Below are positions 22,874 through 32,212 of a stretch of DNA of 64,000 bases, one piece after another (position 1 is the first letter of the stretch; each line of letters begins with the position of its first letter). The position numbers were made by a program, and so were the translations under genes. The notes below the pieces were generated by a model. That model made no database searches, was not told where the DNA came from, and worked only from the letters and a program-made list of their open reading frames with translations. The DNA comes from Hyphomicrobiales bacterium (GTDB lineage Bacteria; Pseudomonadota; Alphaproteobacteria; Rhizobiales; Rhizobiaceae): positions 186,001 to 250,000 of the forward strand of contig UEIJ01000005.1 in assembly GCA_900470195.1 (NCBI GenBank), given 5' to 3'.

Positions 22874-23215
22874 TTACTTGTTCTTGTTGTCGGCGACAGG
22901 TTCGCCCTTCACGCGAACATCCATCAGGGTGCTGCGCATAACGCGGATGCGAACGCCTTCCGCAATTTCAACTTCGAGTTCGTTGTCATCAACGACCTTC
23001 TGAACCTTGCCGACAATGCCGCCGCCGGTGACGACGGTATCGCCGCGACGAACCTGCGACAGCATTTCCTGACGCTTCTTCATCTGGGTCCGCTGCGGGC
23101 GGATGATGAGGAAGTACATGATCACGAAGATCAGGATGAACGGCAGAATGCTCATGAGCATGTCTGGTCCAGCAGCGCCGCCGGATGCTTGAGCGAAAGC
23201 CGGTGTTACGAACAT
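22874..23215 (-). CDS. yajC: YajC, preprotein translocase subunit
   Basis: A 113-residue protein with one N-terminal membrane helix (about 20-42, L-M-S-I-L-P-F-I-L-I-F-V-I-M-Y-F-L), then I-R-P-Q-R-T-Q-M-K-K-R-Q-E-M and the cytoplasmic beta domain starting G-D-T-V-V-T-G-G-G-I. It works with SecDF at the Sec translocon. Gene order yajC-secDF is universal in the group. Confidence 0.95.
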   Translation of the reverse strand: MFVTPAFAQASGGAAGPDMLMSILPFILIFVIMYFLIIRPQRTQMKKRQEMLSQVRRGDTVVTGGGIVGKVQKVVDDNELEVEIAEGVRIRVMRSTLMDVRVKGEPVADNKNK

Positions 23216-23374
23216 TAGGAACTCCTCTGAAGTCTCGAAGACAAATTATTAACGGCATTACAATGGTTAGCGCGCCAAATGCAACCGGCGATGACCCCGC
23301 CTGCGCCAAGGTCGCACACTTTTCGCCTCCGCTGTGGCATGTTAAGCCATTACCCCTATCATCAGGGGCATGAA

Positions 23375-24238
23375 ATGACGACCGAAGACATACTCAGCCA
23401 GAAACTGGACCGTTTGATCGCCGCTCTGGAACGCATTGCGCCGCCAGAAGCCAAAACACCCGATCTTGATGCCGCAGATTGCTTTGTCTGGGCTCCCGAA
23501 CGACTGACCCTGGATCCGGTGAAGCGTGTTAACCGAGTGGATATCGAACTGATCCGTGGCGTAGATTTGGTACGTGACCAGCTTGTGGACAATACCCGGC
23601 GCTTCGCAAAAGGATTTCCGGCCAACAATGTGCTGCTCTGGGGCGCACGTGGCATGGGAAAATCCTCGCTCGTCAAAGCTGCGCAGGCAAGCGTCAATGC
23701 GGAAATGACGGACCGTACCCCACTCAAGCTGATCGAAATTCATCGCGAAGACATTGATAGCCTTCCGACATTGATGAATCTCATCAAGGATACGGACTAC
23801 CGCTTCATCCTGTTCTGCGATGACCTTTCCTTCGATCACGATGATACGTCCTATAAATCGCTCAAGGCGGCGCTCGAAGGCGGTGTTGAAGGCCGTCCCG
23901 GCAACGTGATTTTCTATGCAACGTCGAACCGACGCCATCTCATGCCGCGCGACATGATCGACAATGAGCGCTCGACGGCGATCAATCCTTCGGAGGCCAT
24001 TGAAGAAAAGGTTTCGCTGTCAGACCGTTTCGGTCTCTGGCTCGGTTTCCATAAATGCAGCCAGGACGATTATCTCGCCATGGTCGATGGCTATGCTGCC
24101 TATTTCAAGCTGGCTTACGATCCAGCCAAGATGCATGCGGAAGCGTTGGAATGGTCCACCACGCGCGGAAACCGCTCGGGGCGTGTTGCGTGGCAATATA
24201 TACAGGATCTGGCAGGCCGCCTCGGGATTGCCATGTAA
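23375..24238 (+). CDS. DUF815 AAA-type ATPase
   Basis: A 287-residue ATP-binding protein. Walker A is W-G-A-R-G-M-G-K-S-S at about 87-96, with F-I-L-F-C-D-D-L-S-F as Walker B near 145 and Y-A-T-S-N-R-R-H-L as sensor 1. The family DUF815 is widespread in alpha- and gammaproteobacteria without a proven role. ATG 23375 is chosen because it gives the family N terminus MTTEDILSQKLDR and removes a proline-rich false extension. It is divergent from yajC and ends at a strong terminator. Confidence 0.85.
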   Translation: MTTEDILSQKLDRLIAALERIAPPEAKTPDLDAADCFVWAPERLTLDPVKRVNRVDIELIRGVDLVRDQLVDNTRRFAKGFPANNVLLWGARGMGKSSLVKAAQASVNAEMTDRTPLKLIEIHREDIDSLPTLMNLIKDTDYRFILFCDDLSFDHDDTSYKSLKAALEGGVEGRPGNVIFYATSNRRHLMPRDMIDNERSTAINPSEAIEEKVSLSDRFGLWLGFHKCSQDDYLAMVDGYAAYFKLAYDPAKMHAEALEWSTTRGNRSGRVAWQYIQDLAGRLGIAM

Positions 24239-24259
24239 AAACGACGAAACAGCGCATAA

Positions 24260-24293
24260 AAGAAAGGCGGGCTTTGGGGCCCGCCTTCTTTTG
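24260..24293. terminator. Bidirectional terminator between the DUF815 gene and the LytM gene
   Basis: AAGGCGGGC / GCCCGCCTT, a 9-bp stem at 24264-24287 with T-rich flank CTTTTG on the plus strand and TTTCTTTTATG on the minus strand, serving two convergent genes. Confidence 0.85.
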
Positions 24294-24309
24294 TCGAGTC
24301 ACGTTCCGA

Positions 24310-25611
24310 TCAGGATTCCAGATATTTGGAAGGATTGACCGGAGCGGAATTCTTACGCACTTCAAAATGCAGCTTCGGAGATTTCGCATTTCCGCTCATG
24401 CCCGATTTGGCGATTTCTTCGCCGCGACGGACTTTCTGTCCACGTTGCACCAGAATCTGGCTGTTGTGCCCGTAGACGGTGACAAGGCCATTATCGTGAC
24501 GGATCAGAACCGTCTGGCCGAACTCCTTCAGACCGTCTCCCGAATAGATGACCACGCCGTTTTCAGCAGCCTTCACCGAAGTGCCTTCCGGAACCATAAT
24601 GTCGATGCCGTCGCTTACTGATGTGCCGTCACGCTGGCCGAAGCTTGCGAGAATACGGCCACGGACCGGCCAGCGCATCTGGGAAATACCGGTCGAGGAC
24701 GGCGCTGCCGCCTGATCCTTCTCGGCATCCTCGATCACCTTGTTGCTCGCTTGCGGCGGCGTATAGGGCTTCACATCGGGATTGGCAGCCGGTGCGGCGG
24801 CGGCCTTGGCAGGATTTTCCGGCGGTTGCGAAACTGCGGCAACCTGCGTTGCATTGCCAGCCGCGGCAGAAGGAATGACGAGGGCCTGCCCGACGCGGAT
24901 AGCGCCGTTCGACAGTCCGTTGGCCTTCTTCAACTGCTCGACAGGCACATTGTGCTTCTGCGCGATGGAGAAGAGTGAATCGCCGCTCTTAACCGTGTAG
25001 GTGCCGTTCGGCGCTGGCGGCGTGGTAGCATTTGCCCCCGCCGAGGCCATGTCGTTTGCCGAAGGCTTCTTGCCGTTGACGGCAGGCGCCTGCGGTACGA
25101 CCGCGATATTGTTATCCGTTGGCCGTGGCGCGGCGGGTGCCGGAAGCTGGCCAAGAACCTTTTCCTGCGCGCCGTTTACGGTATTGCGCGTAGCGGTGGC
25201 TGCGCTGGCAACTTTGGTTTCGGCGGCATTGACCGTGTTGTTTACACGGTTTGCGGCCATGTCCTGCGCCTGCCCGACCTGGTTCTGGATGTGATTTGAT
25301 GCCGCTGCTACCGGCGCCTGAACCGACTGACGTGCAGCTGCGACCGGTGCCGCCATCGGCGCCGAGGATACCGGCGGCAATGAATTGCGCTGAACAGAGC
25401 CGCTGGAAGCGGGAGCCACAGGAGCCGCGGATGCATAAAGATCGCCAGCCGGCTGCTGTGCGACACGCTGACTGGACGTAGAGCCCGTACTGATACCATC
25501 AGTGAAGCGCATCGTATCGGCACTGCACCCGGCACCAAAACCGGCAATCAGAACGATCGCGACATTCCGCAGGAGACGTTCAGACGTGTGCTGCAAAATT
25601 TGTAAACGCAT
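24310..25611 (-). CDS. NlpD-like lipoprotein with LysM and degenerate LytM (M23) domain
   Basis: A 433-residue envelope protein. A signal sequence ends in a lipobox (G-F-G-A-G-C). A long Ala/Pro/Gln linker follows, with a LysM domain at about 200-245 (YTVKSGDSLFSIAQKHNVPV) and an M23 domain at about 320-430. In the M23 part the metal-binding H-x-G-x-D motif reads S-D-G-I-D, and the final H-x-H reads K-L-H, so zinc ligands are missing. That is the hallmark of NlpD/EnvC-type activators of cell-wall amidases during division. ATG 25611 is chosen because the lipoprotein signal starts there. Confidence 0.85.
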   Translation of the reverse strand: MRLQILQHTSERLLRNVAIVLIAGFGAGCSADTMRFTDGISTGSTSSQRVAQQPAGDLYASAAPVAPASSGSVQRNSLPPVSSAPMAAPVAAARQSVQAPVAAASNHIQNQVGQAQDMAANRVNNTVNAAETKVASAATATRNTVNGAQEKVLGQLPAPAAPRPTDNNIAVVPQAPAVNGKKPSANDMASAGANATTPPAPNGTYTVKSGDSLFSIAQKHNVPVEQLKKANGLSNGAIRVGQALVIPSAAAGNATQVAAVSQPPENPAKAAAAPAANPDVKPYTPPQASNKVIEDAEKDQAAAPSSTGISQMRWPVRGRILASFGQRDGTSVSDGIDIMVPEGTSVKAAENGVVIYSGDGLKEFGQTVLIRHDNGLVTVYGHNSQILVQRGQKVRRGEEIAKSGMSGNAKSPKLHFEVRKNSAPVNPSKYLES

Positions 25612-25807
25612 GTTCAACTCGCCCATACTCGAAACTCAGTAAGGTGATTAAAACGCGTTAATGTTACTCTCTGGTTAAGAACGGCAATTCTTCGAAAAAA
25701 GATTCACCAATTAAATACCATAAGCGCACAAAACCGCCGAAAGCCCTCACCGACGATGCCGGAAAGAGCCGAACAGCCATCTTTTTGACGAATCGATACG
25801 CTGCCGT

Positions 25808-26476
25808 TCACAGAACGGACGAGACACCTTCGATGAAAGGCTGATAGCGGACCGCCATCAAATCCTCCTGCTCGAATCGGCTGCCAACCTTGGCGATGCG
25901 CGTCATGACCTGCGGACCATCGCCTGGGCCGATGGGAGCAATCAAAACGCCGTGTGTCGCGAGAAGGTCGACAAAGTGGCGCGGCACTTCATCAAAAGCG
26001 AGCCAGATCAGGATACGGTCAAACGGGCCGCCGGGCATTCCATGGCGACCATCGGCATGCTTGACCATGATGTTTTCGCGCTTCAGCGACACGAATTGCT
26101 GCAAGGCGTGGTCGCAAAGCTTGCGATAGCGTTCAACAGTGGTTACGCGGCCGGCGAGCGACGACATCACCGCCGCGGTGAAACCGGAGCCTGTTCCGAT
26201 TTCCAGAACCCGATGACCATGCTCCAATTTCAGAGCAGCGATAGCGCGTGCCTGTTCATCGATGCCCTCCATGTACTCGCCGCAGTCAAGCGGCGCAGTA
26301 CGGGAACTATAGGCGAGATGAGACCATGCGGACGCGAGAAAACTCTGGCGCGGCGTGGCCTCTATGGCTGCAAAGAGACGCGGATCATCGATACCGTATC
26401 CGCGCATCCGCATGACGAAGGATGCAAATCCTTCCCTGTCCGAAAGCCGTGGGCGCTCAGACGCTGCCTGCCTCAT
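25808..26476 (-). CDS. pcm: [20 protein letters not shown] O-methyltransferase
   Basis: A 222-residue SAM-dependent enzyme that repairs isoaspartyl residues in aged proteins. The SAM-binding motif is [12 protein letters not shown] near residue 93, after the family segment Q-A-R-A-I-A-A-L. The substrate loop S-S-R-T-A-P-L-D is also present. It begins in ATGA with surE, and this pair (surE-pcm) is conserved in many proteobacteria. Confidence 0.92.
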   Translation of the reverse strand: MRQAASERPRLSDREGFASFVMRMRGYGIDDPRLFAAIEATPRQSFLASAWSHLAYSSRTAPLDCGEYMEGIDEQARAIAALKLEHGHRVLEIGTGSGFTAAVMSSLAGRVTTVERYRKLCDHALQQFVSLKRENIMVKHADGRHGMPGGPFDRILIWLAFDEVPRHFVDLLATHGVLIAPIGPGDGPQVMTRIAKVGSRFEQEDLMAVRYQPFIEGVSSVL

Positions 26477-27240
26477 GCTTCAACCCCAAGTGCTGCGCTC
26501 AATTCTGCCCGAACCTTATGCGCGGTCAGATCGAGGTGCAACGGAGTTACGGAAATGCAATCGGAACGAATAGCCGCGATATCGCTGTCGTCGGCCACCG
26601 GGGCCTTGCCACGGCCGAAATGCAGCCAGAAATACGGGAAACCGCGTCCGTCCCGGCGCTCATCAAGACGTGCATCGTGGCTGAGCTTGCCCTGCGCCGT
26701 GACGCGCACGCCCTTCACTTCCTCAGGGCCACAATTCGGGAAGTTCAGGTTCAAGAGAACTCCTTCCGGCCAGCCCGCCTCCACCAGCTTTTTGATAAGG
26801 TCCGGCGCATGGGCTTCTGCCGTTTCCCACGGAACGATACGGCGATCGCCTTCATATTCATATTCCTGCGACAGCGCGATGGCGCGTACACCCAGCAAGG
26901 TTCCTTCCATCGCGCCGGCAACCGTGCCCGAATAGGTTACGTCGTCGGCCATGTTCGCACCGGAATTGACGCCGGAGAGAACGAGATCAGGCGCGCCCGG
27001 CAACACGTGGCGCACGCCCATGATAACGCAATCGGTCGGCGTGCCGCGCAAGGCGAAATGGCGTTCATCGATCTGGCGGAGACGGAGCGGCTCCGACAGG
27101 GTGAGCGAATGCGCGAGACCGCTCTGATCGGTTTCAGGAGCGACAATCCAAACGTCATCGGAGAGCTTGCGTGCGATCCGCTCCAGAACTGCGAGGCCTT
27201 CAGCGTGGATACCATCATCGTTCGTCAGCAGAATTCGCAC
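26473..27240 (-). CDS. surE: SurE, 5'/3'-nucleotidase
   Basis: A 255-residue metal-dependent phosphatase acting on nucleoside monophosphates and polyphosphate. It starts with [13 protein letters not shown] (metal site Asp-Asp) and has S-G-V-N-S-G-A-N and [11 protein letters not shown], the other family boxes. Length fits the family. It is 33 bases downstream of serS and overlaps pcm, so the genes are likely one operon. Confidence 0.95.
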   Translation of the reverse strand: MRILLTNDDGIHAEGLAVLERIARKLSDDVWIVAPETDQSGLAHSLTLSEPLRLRQIDERHFALRGTPTDCVIMGVRHVLPGAPDLVLSGVNSGANMADDVTYSGTVAGAMEGTLLGVRAIALSQEYEYEGDRRIVPWETAEAHAPDLIKKLVEAGWPEGVLLNLNFPNCGPEEVKGVRVTAQGKLSHDARLDERRDGRGFPYFWLHFGRGKAPVADDSDIAAIRSDCISVTPLHLDLTAHKVRAELSAALGVEA

Positions 27241-27273
27241 GTCGTCACTCCTTCATCTATCAATGATTCTGAT

Positions 27274-28557
27274 TCACGCAGCTTTCTCGATCCGCGTGAG
27301 GCCGCCCATGTATGGCTGCAATGCTTCAGGAATATGAATGCTGCCATCTTCTTCCTGATAATTTTCCATGACGGCGATCAGCGCGCGACCGACAGCGACG
27401 CCAGAACCGTTCAGCGTATGCACGAAACGGGTCGACTTTTCCCCTTCCGGACGATAGCGGGCATTCATGCGACGACCCTGGAAATCGCCGCAGACCGAGC
27501 AGCTGGAGATTTCGCGATAGGTGTTCTGGCCGGGCAGCCACACTTCGATGTCATAGGTCTTCTGCGCGCCGAAGCCCATGTCGCCAGTGCAGAGCACGAC
27601 CGTACGGAACGGCAGGCCGAGGCGCTTCAGCACTTCCTCAGCGCAGGCAGTCATGCGCTCATGCTCTTCAATTGAGCTGTCGGCGCCAGTGATCGACACC
27701 ATTTCCACTTTCAGGAACTGGTGCTGACGCAACATGCCGCGCGTGTCGCGACCGGCGGAGCCCGCTTCCGAACGGAAGCACGGGGTCAGCGCCGTATAAC
27801 GCTGGGGCAGCGACTTCGCATCGACGATTTCGTCGGCGACCAGATTGGTCAGCGGAACTTCGGCGGTCGGAATGAGCCAGCGGCCATCCGTGGTGCGGAA
27901 AAGGTCTTCCGAGAATTTTGGCAGCTGACCGGTTCCATAGACAGCTTCGTCGCGCACCATGAGCGGCGGCATCGTTTCGGTATAGCCGTGTTCCATGGTG
28001 TGCAGGTCGAGCATGAACTGGCCAAGCGCACGTTCGAGACGCGCAAGCGGCCCCTTCAACACCGTAAAGCGCGAACCTGCGAGCTTCGCAGCACGCTCGA
28101 AATCCATGTAGCCGAGCGCTTCGCCTAGCTCGAAATGTTCCTTCGGCTGGAAGGCGAAGTTGCGCTGGTTGCCGACGCGGCGGATTTCAACATTGTCGCT
28201 TTCATCCTTGCCGAGCGGCACGTCTTCGAGCGGAATGTTGGGAATGGTCGACAGCGCGTCGCTCAATTCCTTGCTCAGGCGACGCTCTTCGTCCTCAGCT
28301 TGCGCGAGAAAATCCTTCAACTCGGCAACTTCGGCCTTTAGCTTGTCAGCCGTAGCCGCATCCTTTGCGGCCATGGCCTTGCCGATTTCCTTCGAGGCGG
28401 CGTTGCGGCGCTCCTGCGCGGCCTGCACCTTGCCCACATATTCGCGGCGTTTTTCGTCCAGCGCCACCAGTTCGGACGACAGCGACTGAGCCCCACGCTT
28501 GGCGAGCGCTTTGTCGAGGGTTTCAGGGTTTTCGCGTATCCATTTGATGTCGAGCAT
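27274..28557 (-). CDS. serS: Seryl-tRNA synthetase
   Basis: A 427-residue class II synthetase that charges tRNA-Ser. The first 100 residues form the tRNA-binding coiled coil (alternating Lys/Glu/Ala). Motif 2 is [14 protein letters not shown] and motif 3 is [15 protein letters not shown] 28557 begins [10 protein letters not shown], the usual SerS start, so the upstream 22 in-frame codons are left out. Confidence 0.96.
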   Translation of the reverse strand: MLDIKWIRENPETLDKALAKRGAQSLSSELVALDEKRREYVGKVQAAQERRNAASKEIGKAMAAKDAATADKLKAEVAELKDFLAQAEDEERRLSKELSDALSTIPNIPLEDVPLGKDESDNVEIRRVGNQRNFAFQPKEHFELGEALGYMDFERAAKLAGSRFTVLKGPLARLERALGQFMLDLHTMEHGYTETMPPLMVRDEAVYGTGQLPKFSEDLFRTTDGRWLIPTAEVPLTNLVADEIVDAKSLPQRYTALTPCFRSEAGSAGRDTRGMLRQHQFLKVEMVSITGADSSIEEHERMTACAEEVLKRLGLPFRTVVLCTGDMGFGAQKTYDIEVWLPGQNTYREISSCSVCGDFQGRRMNARYRPEGEKSTRFVHTLNGSGVAVGRALIAVMENYQEEDGSIHIPEALQPYMGGLTRIEKAA

Positions 28558-28632
28558 GGGAAAAGCCGTTTCGTGAAATTGAACAGAAGCGAGGCCGCAC
28601 AGATTGCGACCCCACGGAATCAACGCGACAGA

Positions 28633-29457
28633 TCAGGACGATGAAGCGTTGTTTTCGGCGTCGGAAGCTTCCTGCGCCTCATCCCGCTTCTTCTCGATCA
28701 TGCGAGCCACGATGATTGAAATCTCGTAGAGAAGGATCGTCGGCAAGGCAAGGCCGATCTGGCTCGCCGGATCAGGCGGCGTCAGCACCGCCGCCACGAT
28801 GAAAGCGATGACGATTGCATATTTGCGCTTGTCCTTGAGACCTGCCGACGTCACCAACCCGACGCGCGCCATCAGGCTCGTGACGACTGGCAGCTGGAAG
28901 ACGAGGCCAAACGCAAAGATGAGCGTCATGATGAGGCTCAAATATTCCGACACTTTCGGCAGGAGAGAAATCTGTACTTCACCGCTGCCGCCGGTCTGCT
29001 GCATGGCGAGGAAAAACCACATCACCATCGGCGTGAAGAAGAAATAAACGAGTGCGCCGCCCATCAAAAACAGGATCGGCGAAGCGATCAGGAATGGCAG
29101 GAACGCCATGCGTTCATGCTTGTAGAGGCCGGGTGCCACGAATTTGTAAATCTGCGCGGCAATGATCGGAAACGCCAGCACAATGCCGCCGAACATTGCC
29201 ACCTTCACCTGCGTGAAAAAGAATTCCTGCGGTGCAGTATAAATCAATTCAGCCTTCGAGCGGTCCATGCCCGCCCAGTCGAGCGCCCACTGATATGGTA
29301 CGACAAGCAGGTTGAAGAGCTGTTTTGCGAAAGCGAAACAGAAAACAAATGCCACGAAAAATGCCAGAATTGCCCAGATGAGGCGGCGGCGCAGTTCGAT
29401 CAGGTGCTCAAGCAGAGGCGCTGCGCTCTGTTCGATTTCGTCCTCGTCGCGTGTCAC
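28633..29457 (-). CDS. tatC: TatC, twin-arginine translocase core subunit
   Basis: A 274-residue membrane protein with six helices that binds twin-arginine signal peptides. The conserved N-terminal L-L-E-H-L-I-E-L-R-R-R is present, as is the P-x-x-F-F-T-Q-V-K-V region near 80. A charged tail of about 25 residues follows the last helix. It shares ATGA with tatB, giving tatA-tatB-tatC order. Confidence 0.96.
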   Translation of the reverse strand: MTRDEDEIEQSAAPLLEHLIELRRRLIWAILAFFVAFVFCFAFAKQLFNLLVVPYQWALDWAGMDRSKAELIYTAPQEFFFTQVKVAMFGGIVLAFPIIAAQIYKFVAPGLYKHERMAFLPFLIASPILFLMGGALVYFFFTPMVMWFFLAMQQTGGSGEVQISLLPKVSEYLSLIMTLIFAFGLVFQLPVVTSLMARVGLVTSAGLKDKRKYAIVIAFIVAAVLTPPDPASQIGLALPTILLYEISIIVARMIEKKRDEAQEASDAENNASSS

Positions 29458-30071
29458 GCTTTGGTTCCTGTCTTTGTCGTGGTCTTTTTGGCAGGTGCTG
29501 CGGCGGCAGCCTTTGCAGTTTCAGGTTTCGCTGTTGCCGGCTTTGTGGAAGCTGGCTTTGCAACCGAAGCTGCCTTCGGCGTGGCCTTCGTTTTGGCTGC
29601 CTTGGCTTCGGTCGCCTTGTTCTCTGCCTTCGGCGCAGTCTTGCGAGCAGCCTTTTTGGGAGCAGCGGCTTTTTCCGGCGCTAGGTTCACAGCAGGCGGC
29701 ACCGTTGCGCCACCGGCATCGATCGGCGTCGTTACCTCAGCGACTTTATCAGGTGTCGCCGGAGACATGGACGATGTCGACTGCAGGCCGGCGCGCAAAT
29801 CCTCGCCGGCGCTTCGAATCGGATCAAATACCTGCGTGAGCTTCGAACGCGGGTCGAGCTTGCGGGTCTCATCGATGATGTTCTTGACATCCTCAAGCTC
29901 GGCCTCTTTCAAGGCTTCATCGAACTGCTGCTTGAACTCGTTGGCGGTGGCGCGCATGCGTGCGGTTGCCTTGCCGAATGCCCTCAGCATTTTCGGCAAA
30001 TCCTTGGGACCGACCACCACGATCATCACGATCGCAATAATCAGAAGTTCAGACCAACCGATGTCGAACAT
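29454..30071 (-). CDS. tatB: TatB, twin-arginine translocase subunit
   Basis: A 205-residue protein. The N-terminal helix is M-F-D-I-G-W-S-E-L-L-I-I-A-I-V-M-I-V-V-V with the conserved G-P-K-D-L-P hinge, and an amphipathic helix follows to about 60. The C-terminal 110 residues are Ala/Lys/Pro-rich low complexity, longer than in E. coli TatB. It should pair with TatC as the signal-peptide receptor. Confidence 0.94.
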   Translation of the reverse strand: MFDIGWSELLIIAIVMIVVVGPKDLPKMLRAFGKATARMRATANEFKQQFDEALKEAELEDVKNIIDETRKLDPRSKLTQVFDPIRSAGEDLRAGLQSTSSMSPATPDKVAEVTTPIDAGGATVPPAVNLAPEKAAAPKKAARKTAPKAENKATEAKAAKTKATPKAASVAKPASTKPATAKPETAKAAAAAPAKKTTTKTGTKA

Positions 30072-30190
30072 ATTCTCGATACCCCGCGCAATTCGCGCGC
30101 GCGTCCCGTCTTTCGGCGGAAAACCGCACTAGTAAATGGCAAAATATGCTGCGCGTGCTTTGCCACACGCAGCACGCTTTATCCGTTAGA

Positions 30191-30421
30191 TCAGGACTTG
30201 GTGGTTTTCTTGACGTCGTTGACGGTTTCGTCAGCCTTGGCGTCGATCGTACGACCCGAATCCCTGGCTTCATCCTTGGCGTCTTCGTCGGACATGCCCT
30301 GCTTGAAGTTCTTGATGCCCTTGGCAACATCGCCCATCAGCTCGGGAATCTTGCCGCGGCCAAACAGAAGAAGCACAACCGCCAGGACGATCAGCCAGTG
30401 CCAGATGGAAAAGCTACCCAT
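30191..30421 (-). CDS. tatA: TatA, twin-arginine translocase pore subunit
   Basis: A 76-residue protein starting [20 protein letters not shown], then [12 protein letters not shown], the TatA hinge and amphipathic helix, and an acidic tail. ATG 30421 is used because the family begins there. It is 119 bases upstream of tatB on the same strand. Confidence 0.95.
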   Translation of the reverse strand: MGSFSIWHWLIVLAVVLLLFGRGKIPELMGDVAKGIKNFKQGMSDEDAKDEARDSGRTIDAKADETVNDVKKTTKS

Positions 30422-30566
30422 TTTATTCCTCTCATTGCCGCGAACGCGCGGCATGTTCCTGCAATGCCAGTTACGATTTAAGCGCTTTCAACAAATCTTT
30501 CAAACAGAAGTGTGACGGTGAACGGCTTTGCGACAAATAAAATTGGCTGCAAAGCCCGGACCGGGC

Positions 30567-31295
30567 CTATTCACCGCGCGGAGCGAGCAAGCCAAGGCTT
30601 TCCAGATCAATATCCTCAAGCGGCTCTTCGTCTTCCGTCAGTTCGTCTGGATCTATATTGGGGATGGGAACAGCAAAACTCGACGGCATGCGCGCAGAGA
30701 GAAGCCCTGCGCCGCGCAATTCTTCCAGTCCGGGCAGATCGCGAATTTCGGGAAGGCCAAAGTGATCCAGAAACGCATCCGTCGTTCCATAGGTGACCGG
30801 GCGACCGGGCGTGCGGCGACGCCCGCGCAATTTGATCCAGCCGGTCTCCATCAGAACATCAAGCGTACCCTTCGAGGTTTCGACGCCACGGATGTCTTCC
30901 AGTTCGGCGCGCGTGACCGGCTGATGATAGGCTATGATAGCGAGCACTTCCATCGCGGCGCGTGAGAGCTTGCGCTGCTGCACGGCTTCGCGGTTCATGA
31001 GAAAGGCGAGATCAGGAGCGGTACGAAACGCCCATGCGCTGCCGACCTGCACAAGATGCACGCCGCGCGTCTCGTATATTTTCTGCAGATGCTTGAGGAC
31101 CGGCGCGATATCCACATTGGCGGGCAGACGTTCCGCCAATGCGCGTTCGGAAACCGGCTCGGACGACGCAAAAACAATGGCCTCCACAATGCGCGCAAGC
31201 TCGGCAAGCCCCTGCGTCGAAACCGAAACTTCCGTTTCGATCTGATCGTCGTCTCTATCGACCTCAGCCAGATTTCGGCGTTCCGCCTCAGACAT
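30567..31295 (-). CDS. scpB: ScpB, chromosome condensation (SMC) complex subunit
   Basis: A 242-residue winged-helix protein that binds ScpA and the SMC ATPase to organise the chromosome. Visible signatures are IVEAIVFASSEPVSERALAE, then A-M-E-V-L-A-I-I-A-Y-H-Q-P-V-T-R-A-E-L and the R-P-V-T-Y-G-T-T-D-A-F-L segment. Three in-frame ATG codons (31307, 31301, 31295) are close together; 31295 is chosen because GAGG lies six bases before it. The start overlaps scpA. Confidence 0.92.
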   Translation of the reverse strand: MSEAERRNLAEVDRDDDQIETEVSVSTQGLAELARIVEAIVFASSEPVSERALAERLPANVDIAPVLKHLQKIYETRGVHLVQVGSAWAFRTAPDLAFLMNREAVQQRKLSRAAMEVLAIIAYHQPVTRAELEDIRGVETSKGTLDVLMETGWIKLRGRRRTPGRPVTYGTTDAFLDHFGLPEIRDLPGLEELRGAGLLSARMPSSFAVPIPNIDPDELTEDEEPLEDIDLESLGLLAPRGE

Positions 31296-32139
31296 CGTCA
31301 TCCTCATCCAATTCGCTTATATCCCCTGTCGCCCTGATATAGATCGGCTCGAAAGGGGCATTTTGCCTGACTTCCAGCTTGCCCTCGCGCACAAGCTCAA
31401 GGCTGGCGGCAAACGAACTTGCAAGCGCGGAGGCTCTCTCGCGCGGCGAAAGCGCATAATCGATCAGGAAGCGATCAAGCGATATCCAGTCGCCCACCGA
31501 TCCCATCAGACGCACAAGCGCCACTCGGGCCTCCTTCAAAGACCAGACAGCCCGCTTGGCGATCTGCACCTGAGAAACGGTCTGGCGCTGTCGCTGTGAA
31601 GCATAGGCCGTGAGAAGGTCATATAATGTCGCGGAAAACTGGCTGGTTCTGTCCACCACGACCATTTCCGGCATGCCGCGTGCAAAAACATCCCGCCCCA
31701 GCCGGTTGCGGTTGACGAGTTTTGCCGCCGCATCGCGCATGGCTTCAAGCCGTTTCAAACGATAATGCAGCGAAGCGGCCAGTTCCTCACCGGTCGCGCC
31801 ATCATCGCCCTGCTGCTTCGGGATCAGCAGTTTGGACTTGAGGTAGGCAAGCCATGCGGCCATGACGAGATAATCGGCGGCAAGTTCAAGGCGCAAGGCG
31901 CGCGCCTGCTCCACGAAGTGCAGATACTGCTCCGCAAGCGCCAGAACGGAGATGCGGGCAAGATCGACGCGCTGGCTTCGTGCGAGATGGAGCAGCAGAT
32001 CGAGCGGCCCTTCAAACCCCTGCACATCGATTAGGAGCGACGGTTCGCTTTCGCTGCGTTCGGTTTCGCCCTGCCACAGCGCATCCATCGGTACGAGCGT
32101 CCCGTCTTTGCCGTCCGTGTCTGCTCCCGATGCTGCCAA
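31288..32139 (-). CDS. scpA: ScpA, chromosome condensation (SMC) complex subunit
   Basis: A 283-residue kleisin. The family start is F-E-G-P-L-D-L-L-L-H-L-A-R near residue 44, then D-L-A-R-I-S-V-L-A-L-A-E-Q-Y, and D-Y-L-V-M-A-A-W-L-A-Y-L-K-S near 88. The C-terminal winged helix is present (about 195-270). The first 35 residues are an acidic extension common in this group. It overlaps scpB, so the two are made together. Confidence 0.94.
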   Translation of the reverse strand: MAASGADTDGKDGTLVPMDALWQGETERSESEPSLLIDVQGFEGPLDLLLHLARSQRVDLARISVLALAEQYLHFVEQARALRLELAADYLVMAAWLAYLKSKLLIPKQQGDDGATGEELAASLHYRLKRLEAMRDAAAKLVNRNRLGRDVFARGMPEMVVVDRTSQFSATLYDLLTAYASQRQRQTVSQVQIAKRAVWSLKEARVALVRLMGSVGDWISLDRFLIDYALSPRERASALASSFAASLELVREGKLEVRQNAPFEPIYIRATGDISELDEDDDV

Positions 32140-32212
32140 GCCCGTTTCCCTGCCGATAAGATTTCCCCGGCGGATGGTCCGCCGACGATCTCAGTTTATC
32201 AAGTTTTGACGA

